Notes under the pieces: generated by a model | Told to the model about the DNA's origin: nothing | Seen by the model: only the letters and a program-made list of their open reading frames with translations | Database searches by the model: none | NCBI RefSeq assembly: GCF_030814435.1 | Contig: NZ_JAUSUW010000003.1 | Location: forward strand, 372,001-436,000 | Direction: 5' to 3' | Origin: Peteryoungia aggregata LMG 23059 | GTDB lineage: Bacteria; Pseudomonadota; Alphaproteobacteria; Rhizobiales; Rhizobiaceae | Length of the DNA stretch: 64,000 nucleotides | Shown: positions 15,568 through 24,905 of the stretch, one piece after another | Layout of the letters: every line of letters begins with the position of its first letter | How positions within the stretch are numbered: the stretch's first letter is position 1 | Program-made: the position numbers and the translations under genes

Positions 15568-16922
15568 TCTGCCGCCTCAAGCTGACGGCTGATCACGATC
15601 CGCCCGGACTCGTTCTCGACCGACCACGGGCGACGGACACCGCCGAGCGCTTCTGCGACGGCAAGCCCCGCCTGAAGGCCATCCTCGTGGAACCCACTGC
15701 CGAAATAGGCGCCGCAGAACCACGTATTGCGACGGCCCTGAAGCTGCCATATCCGTCTTTGGGCGCGGATGGCTGCCACATCGAAGAGCGGGTGCTCGTA
15801 ATTGAAGGTCCGGATGATCTTTGCGGGATCGATCGGGCGGCAGGGATTGAGCGTGACGAACAGCGGTGTCGCAGGATCCAATGACTGGAGCTTGTTCATC
15901 CAATAGGTCACGCACAGGGTCTCAGTGGCATCAGCCCGTTTGTCAGCCACATAGTTCCAGCTGGACCAGACGGCCTTGCGCTTTGGCATGAGGTTCTCAT
16001 CTGAGTGAAGCACGGCGAGATTTGGCGTGTACTGGAAGGACTCCAGCACGTCGCGCTCTTCGCCGTCGGCATCTTCAAGCAAATCGATGCTCTGGTTGGC
16101 ATGGGTCGCAAGCACCACGTCATCGAACGTCTCAACACCACCGTGAACATCCGTCACCTCAACGCCCGCGATGCCGCGGCGAACACCCGTAACGGCAGTA
16201 CCCAGGCGAACCTCACCCTGAAAGTCTGCGAGGATGCGCGCGACATATTCGCGGCTGCCGCCCTTGACCGTGCGCCAGCTGGGGCGATCGGTCAGCGTAA
16301 GCAGCCCATGGTTTGCGAAGAAACGAATAAAGGCGTGGAGCGGATAGAGGCGCATCTCGGATGCCGTGGTTGACCAGATTGCCGCGCCCATCGGCAAAAG
16401 GTGGTCCTCGACAAAGGAAGGCGCATAGTCGGCAGACGCGAGATAATCGCCAAGTGAAACGCCTTCCAGTTCGCGTCGGTCAAGCAGGCCGGGAGCCTCC
16501 CTGTAGAAGCGCAGGATATCCTTCACCATGCGCCAGAAGCGCGGACGCAGAATATTGGATTTCTGACCGAGGAGGCCGCCAAGACCGGAGCCCGAATACT
16601 CGAAGGCCCCGGCATCGAGCGAGGCGGAGAACGACATGTTCGAAGGGAGCGTCGGAACATCGAGATGTTCAAACAATTTGACGAGGTTGGGATAATTGCG
16701 ATCGTTGTAAACGATGAAGCCGGTATCGACCGGAACATCCTTCGTGGCCCCCAGCGCAAGCACGGTGTTGGAATGGCCGCCGGGCCTGTTTTCGGTTTCG
16801 TAAAGTACGACGTCCGCGCTCTTCGACAGCAGCCAGGCACAGGACAGACCGGAAATTCCCGAACCGATGACCGCGATCCTGCGCTTACCGCCGAACGCGG
16901 CCTTCGTGATACCAGTGTCCAT
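15564..16922 (-). CDS. FAD/NAD(P)-dependent oxidoreductase (amine oxidase-like)
   Basis: The protein opens with a Rossmann dinucleotide motif, IAVIGSGISGLSCAWLLS, followed by ENRPGGHSNT near residue 40, the usual FAD-contact segment. A VPVDTGFIVYNDRNYPNL stretch and a C-terminal WFCGAYFGSGFHEDGL FAD-closing motif complete the family. The length is 452 residues from the ATG at 16922; the open frame extends further upstream without homology. It is first in the FAD-DUF1365-cfa operon, divergent from the ECF sigma gene. A desaturase or oxidase acting on fatty acyl chains is the context-based inference. Confidence 0.9.
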   Translation of the reverse strand: MDTGITKAAFGGKRRIAVIGSGISGLSCAWLLSKSADVVLYETENRPGGHSNTVLALGATKDVPVDTGFIVYNDRNYPNLVKLFEHLDVPTLPSNMSFSASLDAGAFEYSGSGLGGLLGQKSNILRPRFWRMVKDILRFYREAPGLLDRRELEGVSLGDYLASADYAPSFVEDHLLPMGAAIWSTTASEMRLYPLHAFIRFFANHGLLTLTDRPSWRTVKGGSREYVARILADFQGEVRLGTAVTGVRRGIAGVEVTDVHGGVETFDDVVLATHANQSIDLLEDADGEERDVLESFQYTPNLAVLHSDENLMPKRKAVWSSWNYVADKRADATETLCVTYWMNKLQSLDPATPLFVTLNPCRPIDPAKIIRTFNYEHPLFDVAAIRAQRRIWQLQGRRNTWFCGAYFGSGFHEDGLQAGLAVAEALGGVRRPWSVENESGRIVISRQLEAAE

Positions 16923-16965
16923 TATCCGCCCTTTATCTTGTATATCAACCAAATGGATTTGCTGA

Positions 16966-16995
16966 TGAATACGCAAGGCATTTCGCAATGGATCG
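16966..16995 (-). promoter_or_regulatory. Candidate ECF sigma promoter for the lipid operon
   Basis: On the minus strand, CGATCC (16990-16995) and TATTCA (16966-16971) are separated by 18 bases, upstream of the FAD oxidoreductase gene. The -35 differs by one base from the TGATCC element reported for R. sphaeroides RpoE. Read together with the similar site on the other strand. Confidence 0.35.
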
Positions 16996-17021
16996 ATGAT
17001 GACGAATAAATTCACACGCGG

Positions 17022-17051
17022 TGATCCGCCTGGACTGTGAGGGCGTAGAGC
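17022..17051 (+). promoter_or_regulatory. Candidate autoregulatory ECF sigma promoter
   Basis: TGATCC (17022-17027) is followed after 18 bases by TAGAGC (17046-17051), upstream of the ECF sigma factor gene. TGATCC is the -35 element reported for R. sphaeroides RpoE; the -10 match is looser. Confidence 0.4.
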
Positions 17052-17164
17052 ACTCCATGATGAACGCGATTCACATCTCGGCAGATGCGTGCCAGAATGA
17101 CCCCGGGCGGACAGCACGGCACATGGTCGCTGCGCCGCTCCAACGAGGGAAAAAAAGCGTTTCG

Positions 17165-17734
17165 ATGACCGAGTCGGTGGAAGATCTGGACCAGCGTAAC
17201 TTCTCGCAGCTTTTGGCCGCCGTTGGGCGTGATCGTGATATCGAGGCCTTCGAGACGATTTTCAAATATTACGGGCCCAAGGTGCGCTCCTACATGGCCA
17301 AGCTTGCCCGCGACGGGCAAGCGGCGGAAGAGCTGATGCAGGAGACGATGCTCGCGGTCTGGAACAAGGCAGAGCAATTCGATCCATCGCGAGGCAATGT
17401 CTCAAGCTGGATCTTTACGATTGCCCGCAATCTGCGCATCGATGCCTTTCGCCGCGAAAAGCGACCGGTCTTCGACCCCACGGATCCGGCGTTCGTTCCG
17501 GACGACGTACCGCCTGCCGATGTCGAATTCGAAGGACGTCAGGAGGCCGACCGCCTCCGTCGCGCGATGGAAACCCTCCCACCCGAACAGCTCGAACTCC
17601 TCAAAATGTCATTCTACAGAGAAGCGTCCCATAGCACCATCGCTGCCGAACTCGGTCTGCCGATGGGTACCGTCAAATCGCGTATCCGCCTCGCTTTCGC
17701 GAAGCTGCGTGCAGCACTGGAGGAGCGGGCATGA
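17165..17734 (+). CDS. ECF-type RNA polymerase sigma factor (RpoE/ECF11-like, ChrR-controlled)
   Basis: This is a 189-residue sigma factor from the ATG at 17165, although the frame opens at 17021 and ATG 17123 is possible. Region 2 runs from FETIFKYYGPKVRSYMAK through AEELMQETMLAVWNKAEQFD to WIFTIARNLRIDAFRRE. Region 4 follows at the C-terminus, with PPEQLELLKMSFYREASHST and a GLPMGTVKSRIRLAFAKLR helix-turn-helix. The stop overlaps the ChrR-type anti-sigma start by 4 bases. The pairing is the singlet-oxygen/organic-peroxide response module of alphaproteobacteria. It likely drives its own operon and the divergent lipid operon. Confidence 0.94.
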   Translation: MTESVEDLDQRNFSQLLAAVGRDRDIEAFETIFKYYGPKVRSYMAKLARDGQAAEELMQETMLAVWNKAEQFDPSRGNVSSWIFTIARNLRIDAFRREKRPVFDPTDPAFVPDDVPPADVEFEGRQEADRLRRAMETLPPEQLELLKMSFYREASHSTIAAELGLPMGTVKSRIRLAFAKLRAALEERA

Positions 17735-18408
17735 CGCTCCATGTACAACACCACATCAGCGACGAATTGCTGCTGGACTACGCCACGGGGAACCTGGCCG
17801 AAGGTTGGAGCATTGCTGTCGCCACGCATCTGGCGCTCTGCCCAGCCTGCCGTGACCGGCTTTCGTTCATGGAACATACCGGTGGTCAGCTCCTCGAGGC
17901 AACCGAGGTAACCGACAAAGAAGTCTCTCCGGCGGACAGTTGGGCCGCCATGAAGGCCAAGATGGCGGCTCAGGGATCAGTGCGGACGCCCGCTGCCAAG
18001 CCGGTCGCAGCGCCAAGGGACCTTCCCATTCTGCCAGAGCCCCTGCGCTCTTATCTTGGCGGTGATATCCACGATTTGAAGTGGAGAGCATTGGGACGCG
18101 GCGCGTATCATATCCCGATCAAGACGGGTGACAAGGAAAGTCAGGTTCGGCTCCTGAAGATCCCGGCAGGGAAACCGGTTCCGGAGCATTCCCATGGTGG
18201 CCGCGAACTGACTCTCGTGCTGAAGGGCGCCTTTACCGACGGAGCGACCGTGTTCAAGCGCGGCGACATCGAGGAAGCAGACGAGACCCTCACTCACCAG
18301 CCCGTGGCGACACCCGACGACGATTGTATCTGTCTTGCGGTCACAGACGCGCCACTGAAGTTCAAGAGCCTGCTGGTGCGCTTGGTTCAGCCGGTTCTCG
18401 GAATATGA
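17731..18408 (+). CDS. chrR: ChrR-type zinc-binding cupin anti-sigma factor
   Basis: The N-terminal anti-sigma domain carries the zinc signature, with a His at position 7 or 8 and H33-x3-C37-x2-C40 in HLALCPAC. This corresponds to the H-H-C-C site of R. sphaeroides ChrR. The C-terminal half is a cupin with EHSHGGRELTLVLKGAF and a later THQP histidine, matching the second metal site that senses singlet oxygen or peroxides. The length (225 residues) fits ChrR. It overlaps the sigma factor stop by 4 bases, giving coupled synthesis of the pair. Confidence 0.94.
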   Translation: MTLHVQHHISDELLLDYATGNLAEGWSIAVATHLALCPACRDRLSFMEHTGGQLLEATEVTDKEVSPADSWAAMKAKMAAQGSVRTPAAKPVAAPRDLPILPEPLRSYLGGDIHDLKWRALGRGAYHIPIKTGDKESQVRLLKIPAGKPVPEHSHGGRELTLVLKGAFTDGATVFKRGDIEEADETLTHQPVATPDDDCICLAVTDAPLKFKSLLVRLVQPVLGI

Positions 18409-18448
18409 TTAGAGGCCGGGCACCCGCCTGGCTCGCTGGGGAAGACAC

Positions 18449-18850
18449 ATGAGCTATGTGATTGCCTATCTCTCGACGGCGCTGGTCTTCTTCGTGCTCG
18501 ATTACTTCTGGCTGACGCGGATCGCAATCGGCTTCTACCGCGAGCACATTGGCAGCTTGCTGCTCGCGACACCGAACTTCGCGGCGGCTGGCATCTTTTA
18601 CCTCTTTTATGTCATCGGCCTCGTCTATTTCGCCGTCATGCCTGCGGTTTCAGCTGGCAGTCTCGTCACGGCACTCGTCAACGGCGCCCTGCTCGGCCTT
18701 CTCGCCTACGGCACCTATGACATGACCAATCTGGCAACGCTGAAGGGCTGGTCCTTGCAGGTGAGCCTCGTCGACATGGCTTGGGGCGCATTTCTCTCTG
18801 CAACAGCGTGTGCGGCGGGTTACATTGCTGTATCCCGCCTCTCTGCCTGA
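18449..18850 (+). CDS. DUF2177 family membrane protein
   Basis: The 133-residue protein has four hydrophobic helices. The DUF2177 signature is visible: FFVLDYFWLTRIA near residue 14, then ALVNGALLGLLAYGTYDMTN and LVDMAWGAFLSA. Function is unknown. The family is commonly found next to ECF11 sigma/ChrR pairs and CFA-type genes. It starts 40 bases after chrR and is probably in the same operon. Confidence 0.92.
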   Translation: MSYVIAYLSTALVFFVLDYFWLTRIAIGFYREHIGSLLLATPNFAAAGIFYLFYVIGLVYFAVMPAVSAGSLVTALVNGALLGLLAYGTYDMTNLATLKGWSLQVSLVDMAWGAFLSATACAAGYIAVSRLSA

Positions 18851-18889
18851 GCGCTGGAAGCCGTACGGCCAACGGCCTATGTTCACGGC

Positions 18890-19903
18890 ATGATCAAGCC
18901 GGACCTCCTCCTCCATCCGACGCCCAGCGGGCTCTATTGCCCGCTGGGTGACTTTTTCGTAGATCCGGTGCGGTCGGTGGGCCGGGCTCTTGTGACCCAC
19001 GGCCATTCGGACCATGCGCGCGCCGGCCATGGCCATGTTCTTGCCACCCGCGAGACCCTCGACATCATGGCGATCCGTTACGGGGAGGATTTCTGCGGCA
19101 CGTCGCAAAGGGCCGTCTTTGGCGAAACCGTTTGGATCAACGGCGTTGCTGTTCGCTTCCACCCGGCCGGCCATGTGCTTGGCTCGGCCCAGATCGAAAT
19201 CGAGGCGCAGGGAACGCGTATTGTCGTTTCAGGCGATTACAAGCGCGGCGCCGATCCGACCTGCGCCAGTTTCGAACCCGTGCCTTGTGACGTCTTCATC
19301 ACCGAAGCCACATTTGGGTTGCCAGTCTTTCATCATCCAGAACCGCGGCTTGAGATCCAGAAGCTGCTGACCTCACTTCAGCAATTTCCCGAGCGAAGTC
19401 ACCTGATTGGTGCCTATGCCCTGGGCAAGGCACAGCGCGTCATCTCGCTGATCAGGCGCGGCGGCTATGACAAGCCCATCTATATTCACGGTTCCATGGC
19501 GCGGCTCTGCGACTACTATTGCGAGCAAGGCGTGGACCTGGGCGAGCTTCGACCGGCGACGGCAGAGAACAAGAAGTCGGGGAGCCTCAGGGGCGCCGTG
19601 GTCATTGGGCCGCCCTCTGCTTTCAATGACCGCTGGGCACGACGCTTCGAGGATCCTCTCGCCATCTTCGCCTCGGGCTGGATGATGGTACGCCAAAGGG
19701 CCAAACAGCGCGGTGTGGAGTTGCCGCTCGTCATCTCCGATCATTGCGACTGGCCGGAACTTCTCGACACGATCCGGGAGGTTGGGCCTCAAGAGGTCTG
19801 GGTCACCCACGGGCGCGAAGAGGCCCTGGTGCGCTGGTGCGAACTTTCAGGCATCAAGGCGCGACCGCTGCACCTTGTCGGCTATGAAGACGAGGGGGAC
19901 TGA
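18890..19903 (+). CDS. Ligase-associated DNA exonuclease (metallo-beta-lactamase / beta-CASP)
   Basis: The protein is 337 residues. The N-terminal LHPTPSGLYCPLGDFFVDP is followed by the metal-binding THGHSDHARAGHG motif near residue 42, then FHPAGHVLGSAQIEIE and SGDYKRGADPTCASFEP. A beta-CASP region follows, with VISDHCDWPEL near residue 283 and WVTHGREEALVRW at the C-terminus. The family is a predicted exonuclease that works with an ATP-dependent DNA ligase, here starting 1 base after this stop. Repair of DNA ends is the likely role; a helicase and phosphoesterase that often join the set are not here. Confidence 0.93.
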   Translation: MIKPDLLLHPTPSGLYCPLGDFFVDPVRSVGRALVTHGHSDHARAGHGHVLATRETLDIMAIRYGEDFCGTSQRAVFGETVWINGVAVRFHPAGHVLGSAQIEIEAQGTRIVVSGDYKRGADPTCASFEPVPCDVFITEATFGLPVFHHPEPRLEIQKLLTSLQQFPERSHLIGAYALGKAQRVISLIRRGGYDKPIYIHGSMARLCDYYCEQGVDLGELRPATAENKKSGSLRGAVVIGPPSAFNDRWARRFEDPLAIFASGWMMVRQRAKQRGVELPLVISDHCDWPELLDTIREVGPQEVWVTHGREEALVRWCELSGIKARPLHLVGYEDEGD

Positions 19904-19904
19904 G

Positions 19905-21524
19905 ATGAAGGCCTTTGCCCGCCTCCTCGACCGCCTGGTCCTGACACCCAGCCGCAACGGCAAGCTGACGCTACTGACAGACTATTTTCGCGCCACGCCC
20001 GATCCCGATCGCGGCTATGCACTGGCCGCGCTCACCGACGGTCTCGACATCAAGGGCGTGAAACCTGCGCTGCTGAAAGAATTGGTGCTGGAGCGGATGG
20101 ATCCGATCCTGTTCCAGTATTCCTATGACTATGTGGGTGACCTCGCCGAGACCATCTCGCTCGTCTGGGAGCCGCAGGCGCTGGAGGCCGAGGACGAGCA
20201 GGATCTCGAAAGCCTGTCAAAGATCGTAGAGCGCCTGCAGCGTCTGGGGCGCAACGAGACGCGCTCCGTCATGCGCGATCTCCTCGACAGGCTCGACACA
20301 TCCGAGCGGTTCGCGCTCATCAAGCTCGTGACCGGAGGCCTCCGGATTGGCGTCTCGGCGCGCCTCACCAAGCAGGCGCTGGCGCTCTACGGCGACAAGG
20401 ATGTCGTTGACATCGAGAGCCTCTGGCATGGGCTGAAGCCACCCTATACCGAACTCTTCGCCTGGCTGGAGGATCGGATCGAAAAGCCTGTCTTGTCGAC
20501 GCCGGCGATCTTCCATTCCGTCATGCTTTCGTCGCCGATCGAGGACAGGGATCTCTCCAATCTGAATCCCAAGGATTTTGCTGCCGAATGGAAATGGGAT
20601 GGTATTCGCGTGCAGCTCTCCTGCTCCGGCGGGAAGAGCCGGCTCTATTCGCGCTCCGGCGACGATATCTCGGGGGCGTTTCCTGACATCATCGAGGCAG
20701 CGCAGTTCGAGGGCGTGATCGACGGCGAACTGCTCGTCGGCGGGACATCGCGCAGCAATGCACCGACGCGCACCTTTTCGGATCTCCAGCAGCGGCTCAA
20801 TCGCAAGACGGTCACGGCCAAGATGCTGGAGGACTATCCGGTCTTCATGCGCGCCTATGACATCCTGTTCGATGGCGATGTCGACGTGCGGCCCGAAACC
20901 TTCCTCGCTCGGCGCGAACGGCTGGGTGCGCTTGTGGAGCGTCAGGAGCCACGGCGTTTCGATCTTTCGCCGCTCGTCTCCTTTTCGACCTGGGAGGAAC
21001 TGGAGCAACTGCGTGCCACCCCACCTGATCCTGTGATCGAAGGGGTGATGCTGAAGCGCCTGGACAGCAACTATCAGGCGGGACGTGCCAAGGGGCCATG
21101 GTTCAAGTGGAAACGGGACCCGATGAATGCCGATGCCGTGCTGATGTATGCGCAGCGCGGGCATGGCAAACGGTCCAGCTACTATTCGGATTTCACCTTC
21201 GGGGTCTGGACGGCGATCCCCGGCGAAGGCGATGTCCTGGTGCCCGTCGGCAAGGCCTATTTTGGCTTCACCGACGAGGAGCTCGAGGTTCTCGACCGCT
21301 TCGTGCGCAACAATACGGTCGATCGCTTCGGCCCTGTGCGGGCGCTCAGGGCCGAGCCGGAACACGGGTTTGTCGTGGAAGTGGCTTTCGAGGGACTGGC
21401 GCGCTCGACCCGACACAAGTCAGGGGTCGCGATGCGGTTTCCCCGCATCGCGCGTCTGCGCCAGGACAAGCTTCCGAAGGATGCCGACCGGCTGGAGACG
21501 CTGGTCTCGCTGATCGACAAATAG
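19905..21524 (+). CDS. ATP-dependent DNA ligase (LigB/LigC-like, cisplatin-repair type)
   Basis: The protein has 539 residues. The N-terminal DNA-binding domain (MKAFARLLDRLVLTPSRNGK) leads to an adenylation domain. Motif I is EWKWDGIRVQ, with the nucleotidylated lysine at K230, followed by LYSRSGDDISGAFPD. Later motifs include FEGVIDGELLV, EGVMLKRLDSNYQAG and WFKWKRDP. A C-terminal OB fold ends in RQDKLPKDADRLETL. It seals nicks with ATP and is additional to the NAD-dependent LigA. The ATG at 19905 follows the exonuclease stop and has a GAGGGGGA ribosome site; the long upstream frame is not homologous. Confidence 0.94.
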   Translation: MKAFARLLDRLVLTPSRNGKLTLLTDYFRATPDPDRGYALAALTDGLDIKGVKPALLKELVLERMDPILFQYSYDYVGDLAETISLVWEPQALEAEDEQDLESLSKIVERLQRLGRNETRSVMRDLLDRLDTSERFALIKLVTGGLRIGVSARLTKQALALYGDKDVVDIESLWHGLKPPYTELFAWLEDRIEKPVLSTPAIFHSVMLSSPIEDRDLSNLNPKDFAAEWKWDGIRVQLSCSGGKSRLYSRSGDDISGAFPDIIEAAQFEGVIDGELLVGGTSRSNAPTRTFSDLQQRLNRKTVTAKMLEDYPVFMRAYDILFDGDVDVRPETFLARRERLGALVERQEPRRFDLSPLVSFSTWEELEQLRATPPDPVIEGVMLKRLDSNYQAGRAKGPWFKWKRDPMNADAVLMYAQRGHGKRSSYYSDFTFGVWTAIPGEGDVLVPVGKAYFGFTDEELEVLDRFVRNNTVDRFGPVRALRAEPEHGFVVEVAFEGLARSTRHKSGVAMRFPRIARLRQDKLPKDADRLETLVSLIDK

Positions 21525-21525
21525 T

Positions 21526-23019
21526 TTAGCGGGTGGTCAGGCAGCGGGAGACGCTGTCCTGCCAGCCGGCAATCGCTGCCTCGCGCTCACTTGCAGCCAT
21601 GCCGGGCTCGAAACGGCGATCACGCCGCCAGGTCGCGGCAAAGCCCTTCTGGTCGGGCCAGAGACCGGCGCGGGAGCCGGCGAGCCAGGCGGCACCGAGG
21701 ACGGTGGTTTCGAGAACCACGGGACGATCGACCGGGGCGGCGAGGATGTCGGCAAGCCGCTGCATCGTCCAGTCGGAGGCGACCATGCCACCGTCGACGC
21801 GGAGCACGGTCTTCGAGGCGCTGCCGTTCCAATCCTTCTTCATCGCCTCCAGAAGATCGTGGGTCTGGTAGGCGACGCTTTCGAGCACGGCGCGGGCGAA
21901 TTCGGCCGGGCCCGTGCCACGCGTCAGGCCGAAGATGGCGCCCCGGGCATCGGCATCCCAATGGGGCGCGCCAAGGCCTGTGAAAGCAGGCACGAGATAG
22001 ACCCGCTGATGCGGATCGGCCTTGCTGGCCAGCGCATCGGTTTCTGAAGCGACCTTCACGAAGCCCATCTGGTCGCGCAGCCACTGGACGGCCGCGCCAG
22101 CGATGAAGATCGAGCCTTCCAGGGCGTAAGTTGTCTCGCCATTCAGGCGATAGGCGATGGTGGTGAGCAGGCGGTTCGACGAGGCGACGCGATCTCGGCC
22201 GGTGTTCAGGAGCGCGAAGCAGCCCGTGCCGTAAGTCGACTTCATCATGCCGGGCTCGAAGCAGGCATTGCCGATGACGGCGGCCTGCTGGTCGCCGGCG
22301 ACCCCGAGGATCGGGATTGCGGCGCCGAGCACGGACGCATCCGTAATGCCGAAATCATCGGCGCAGTCCTTGACCTCCGGCAGCATGGCGCGTGGGATCT
22401 CAAGGATGGACAGAAGCTCATCGTCGAAGCGGTTGGCGCCGATGTCATAGATCAGGGTGCGCGAAGCATTGGTTGCGTCGGTCGCATGGACCTTGCCGCC
22501 GGTCAGCTTGTAGATGAGCCAGCTATCGACCGTGCCGAAGCAGATCTCGCCCTTTTCGGCGCGCGCCTTCAGGCCGTCGACATTCTTCAGGAGCCAGGAC
22601 AGCTTGGTTCCGGAAAAATAGGGATCGAGCAGAAGACCGGTCTTTTCGGTGAAAAGCGGCTCCAGGCCCTTGTGCTTCAGCTCATCGCAGAAGCGCGCGG
22701 TGCGGCGGTCCTGCCAGACGATCGCGCGATGGGCGGGCTTGCCCGTGGCGCGGTCCCAGACGACGACGGTTTCGCGCTGGTTGGTGATACCGATTGCGGT
22801 GACATCGCCGATCTTGATCCTGGCGGCCGCGAGCGCCTTTTCGATGGTCGCCAGCACACTCTGCCAGATCTCGTCCGCATCATGCTCGACCCAGCCGGAA
22901 TCCGGGAAATGCTGGGTGAACTCCTGCTGGGCGACGCCGACGATATGCATCTCGTGATCGAAGATCATCGAGCGGGTCGAGGTCGTTCCTTGGTCGATGG
23001 CCAGAATGTAACCGCTCAT
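21526..23019 (-). CDS. glpK: Glycerol kinase
   Basis: GlpK phosphorylates glycerol to sn-glycerol 3-phosphate in the cytoplasm. The N-terminal [19 protein letters not shown], the [16 protein letters not shown] segment, [37 protein letters not shown] and [19 protein letters not shown] are the FGGY/GlpK motifs in order. Its 497 residues match the family. Translation begins at the ATG at 23019. It is last in the glp operon, 80 bases beyond glpV, with a GC-rich hairpin between. Its stop is 1 base from the convergent DNA ligase stop. Confidence 0.97.
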   Translation of the reverse strand: MSGYILAIDQGTTSTRSMIFDHEMHIVGVAQQEFTQHFPDSGWVEHDADEIWQSVLATIEKALAAARIKIGDVTAIGITNQRETVVVWDRATGKPAHRAIVWQDRRTARFCDELKHKGLEPLFTEKTGLLLDPYFSGTKLSWLLKNVDGLKARAEKGEICFGTVDSWLIYKLTGGKVHATDATNASRTLIYDIGANRFDDELLSILEIPRAMLPEVKDCADDFGITDASVLGAAIPILGVAGDQQAAVIGNACFEPGMMKSTYGTGCFALLNTGRDRVASSNRLLTTIAYRLNGETTYALEGSIFIAGAAVQWLRDQMGFVKVASETDALASKADPHQRVYLVPAFTGLGAPHWDADARGAIFGLTRGTGPAEFARAVLESVAYQTHDLLEAMKKDWNGSASKTVLRVDGGMVASDWTMQRLADILAAPVDRPVVLETTVLGAAWLAGSRAGLWPDQKGFAATWRRDRRFEPGMAASEREAAIAGWQDSVSRCLTTR

Positions 23020-23045
23020 CAGGCGCAAACTCCTTAATTGAAGAA

Positions 23046-23070
23046 GCCGGGGCGTAGATTTCGCCCCGGC
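23046..23070 (-). terminator. Intercistronic stem-loop between glpV and glpK
   Basis: A 9-bp perfect stem, GCCGGGGCG (23046-23054) with CGCCCCGGC (23062-23070), has a 7-base loop and no T run on the minus strand. It lies 29 bases after the glpV stop. It is more likely an mRNA-stability or partial-attenuation element that favours glpV over glpK than a full terminator. Confidence 0.5.
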
Positions 23071-23099
23071 GGTTGTCAACGATCAGGGATTGATCGGGA

Positions 23100-24821
23100 T
23101 CACTTCTGCCAGCTCTTGACCAGTTCGTCGTAGTTGACGGTGATCGGCTTTTCTTTTTCTTCGGCGATCTTCAGCTGCGGAGCGAGATTGCCCTTGGCAA
23201 CGGCATCGGCATTCCACTCTTCGAGGGTCTTTTCCTCGGCAAGCTTCGGACCGATGTCGCCCTGAACGCCAGCGCGTTCGAGACGCTCAAGGACCTTTTC
23301 CTGCTCGGCGCAGAGCGAGTCCATGGCTTCCTGGGCAGTCTTTGCGCCCGAAGAGGCGTCACCGATTGCCTGCCACCAGAGCTGAGCCAGCTTCGGATAG
23401 TCAGGAACGTTGGTGCCGGTCGGCGACCACTGCAGGCGAGCCGGCGAGCGGTAGAATTCGACCAACCCGCCGAGCTTCGGAGCACGATCAGTGAAGGACT
23501 GGTGGTCGAGGGTCGACTGACGGATGAAGGTCAGGCCGACATGGCTCTTCTTCACATCAACAGTCTTCGAGGTGACGAACTGTGCGTAGAGCCAGGCGGC
23601 CTTTGCACGGTCTTCCGGGGTGGACTTCATCAGCGTCCAGGAACCGGCGTCCTGATAGCCGAGCTTCATGCCGTCCTTCCAGTAGACGCCATGCGGGCTC
23701 GGAGCGAAACGCCACTTCGGCGTGCCGTCCGCGTTGACGACCGGCAGGCCTTCCTTGACGAAGTCGGCCGTGAAGGCGGTGTAGGTGAACATCTGCTGGG
23801 CGATTTCACCCTGCGACGGCACCGGACCGGATTCGGAGAAGGTCATGCCCTGGGCAGCCGGAGGGGCGTACTTCTTCAGCCATTCGAGATACTTCTCGAT
23901 GGCATAGACGGAAGCAGGGCCGTTGGTGTCACCGCCACGGGCGACGCAGGAGCCGACCGGCCGGGAGTTTTCGTCGACCTTGATGCCCCATTCGTCAACC
24001 GGGTTGCCGTTCGGAATGCCCTTGTCGCCGTTGCCAGCCATGGAGAGCCAGGCATCGGTGAAGCGCCAGCCGAGCGACGGGTCCTTCTTGCCGTAGTCCA
24101 TGTGGCCGAAGACCTTCTTGCCGTCGATTTCGCGACCGGTGAAGAATTCGGCGATGTCCTCGTAAGCCGACCAGTTGACCGGTACGCCGAGATCGTAGCC
24201 GTACTTCGCCTTGAAGTCGGTCTTGTTCTTTTCGTCGTTGAACCAGTCGTAGCGGAAGAAGTAGAGGTTGGCGAACTGCTGGGTCGGCAGCTGGTAGAGC
24301 TTGCCATCCGGAGCGGTCGTGAACGACTTGCCGATGAAGTCATCGATGTCGAGGGTCGGGCTGGTGACGTCCTTGCCTTCGTTCGCCATCCAGTCGGTCA
24401 GGTTGCGAACCTGCTGATAGCGCCAGTGGGTGCCGATCAGGTCAGAGTCGTTGATATAGGCGTCGTAGATATTCTCGCCCGACTGCATCTGGGTCTGCAG
24501 CTTTTCGACCACGTCACCTTCACCGATCAGGTCGTGGGTGATCTTGATGCCGGTGATGGCTTCGAAGGCCGGTGCAAGCACCTTGGATTCGTATTCATGC
24601 GTGGTGATGGTTTCGGAGACGACCTTGATTTCCATGCCGGAGAAGGGCTTGGCGGCGTCAACAAACCACTGCATTTCGGCTTCCTGCGTGGCACGATCCA
24701 GTGCCGACATGTCGCCGATCTCAGCGTCCAGGAATTTCTTCGCCGCTTCCATATCGGCGAAGGCGACGCCCGTCATGGCCAGAAGCATGGCAGCCGTCGT
24801 CGTCAAAAGGTGCTTTCGCAT
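23100..24821 (-). CDS. glpV: Glycerol ABC transporter, substrate-binding protein
   Basis: The 573-residue protein carries a signal peptide (KHLLTTTAAMLLAMTGVAFA, cleavage after the AFA). The mature part resembles extracellular solute-binding family 1, with FSGMEIKVVSETITTHEYES near residue 58 and the PDGKLYQLPTQQFANLYFF interdomain region. It is longer than ordinary sugar-binding proteins, as is GlpV of R. leguminosarum. Context (glpD, glpS, glpT, glpP, glpQ, glpU upstream and glpK downstream) fixes the assignment. The start at 24821 has a GGGAGGA site. Confidence 0.94.
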   Translation of the reverse strand: MRKHLLTTTAAMLLAMTGVAFADMEAAKKFLDAEIGDMSALDRATQEAEMQWFVDAAKPFSGMEIKVVSETITTHEYESKVLAPAFEAITGIKITHDLIGEGDVVEKLQTQMQSGENIYDAYINDSDLIGTHWRYQQVRNLTDWMANEGKDVTSPTLDIDDFIGKSFTTAPDGKLYQLPTQQFANLYFFRYDWFNDEKNKTDFKAKYGYDLGVPVNWSAYEDIAEFFTGREIDGKKVFGHMDYGKKDPSLGWRFTDAWLSMAGNGDKGIPNGNPVDEWGIKVDENSRPVGSCVARGGDTNGPASVYAIEKYLEWLKKYAPPAAQGMTFSESGPVPSQGEIAQQMFTYTAFTADFVKEGLPVVNADGTPKWRFAPSPHGVYWKDGMKLGYQDAGSWTLMKSTPEDRAKAAWLYAQFVTSKTVDVKKSHVGLTFIRQSTLDHQSFTDRAPKLGGLVEFYRSPARLQWSPTGTNVPDYPKLAQLWWQAIGDASSGAKTAQEAMDSLCAEQEKVLERLERAGVQGDIGPKLAEEKTLEEWNADAVAKGNLAPQLKIAEEKEKPITVNYDELVKSWQK

Positions 24822-24905
24822 TATGTCCTCCCTAAGGTTGCGATTGCATTCAGTTTTTCAGTCTCGAGGATGGCGACCTCCCGCCGCCATCCATCTTGTC
24901 TTGCC

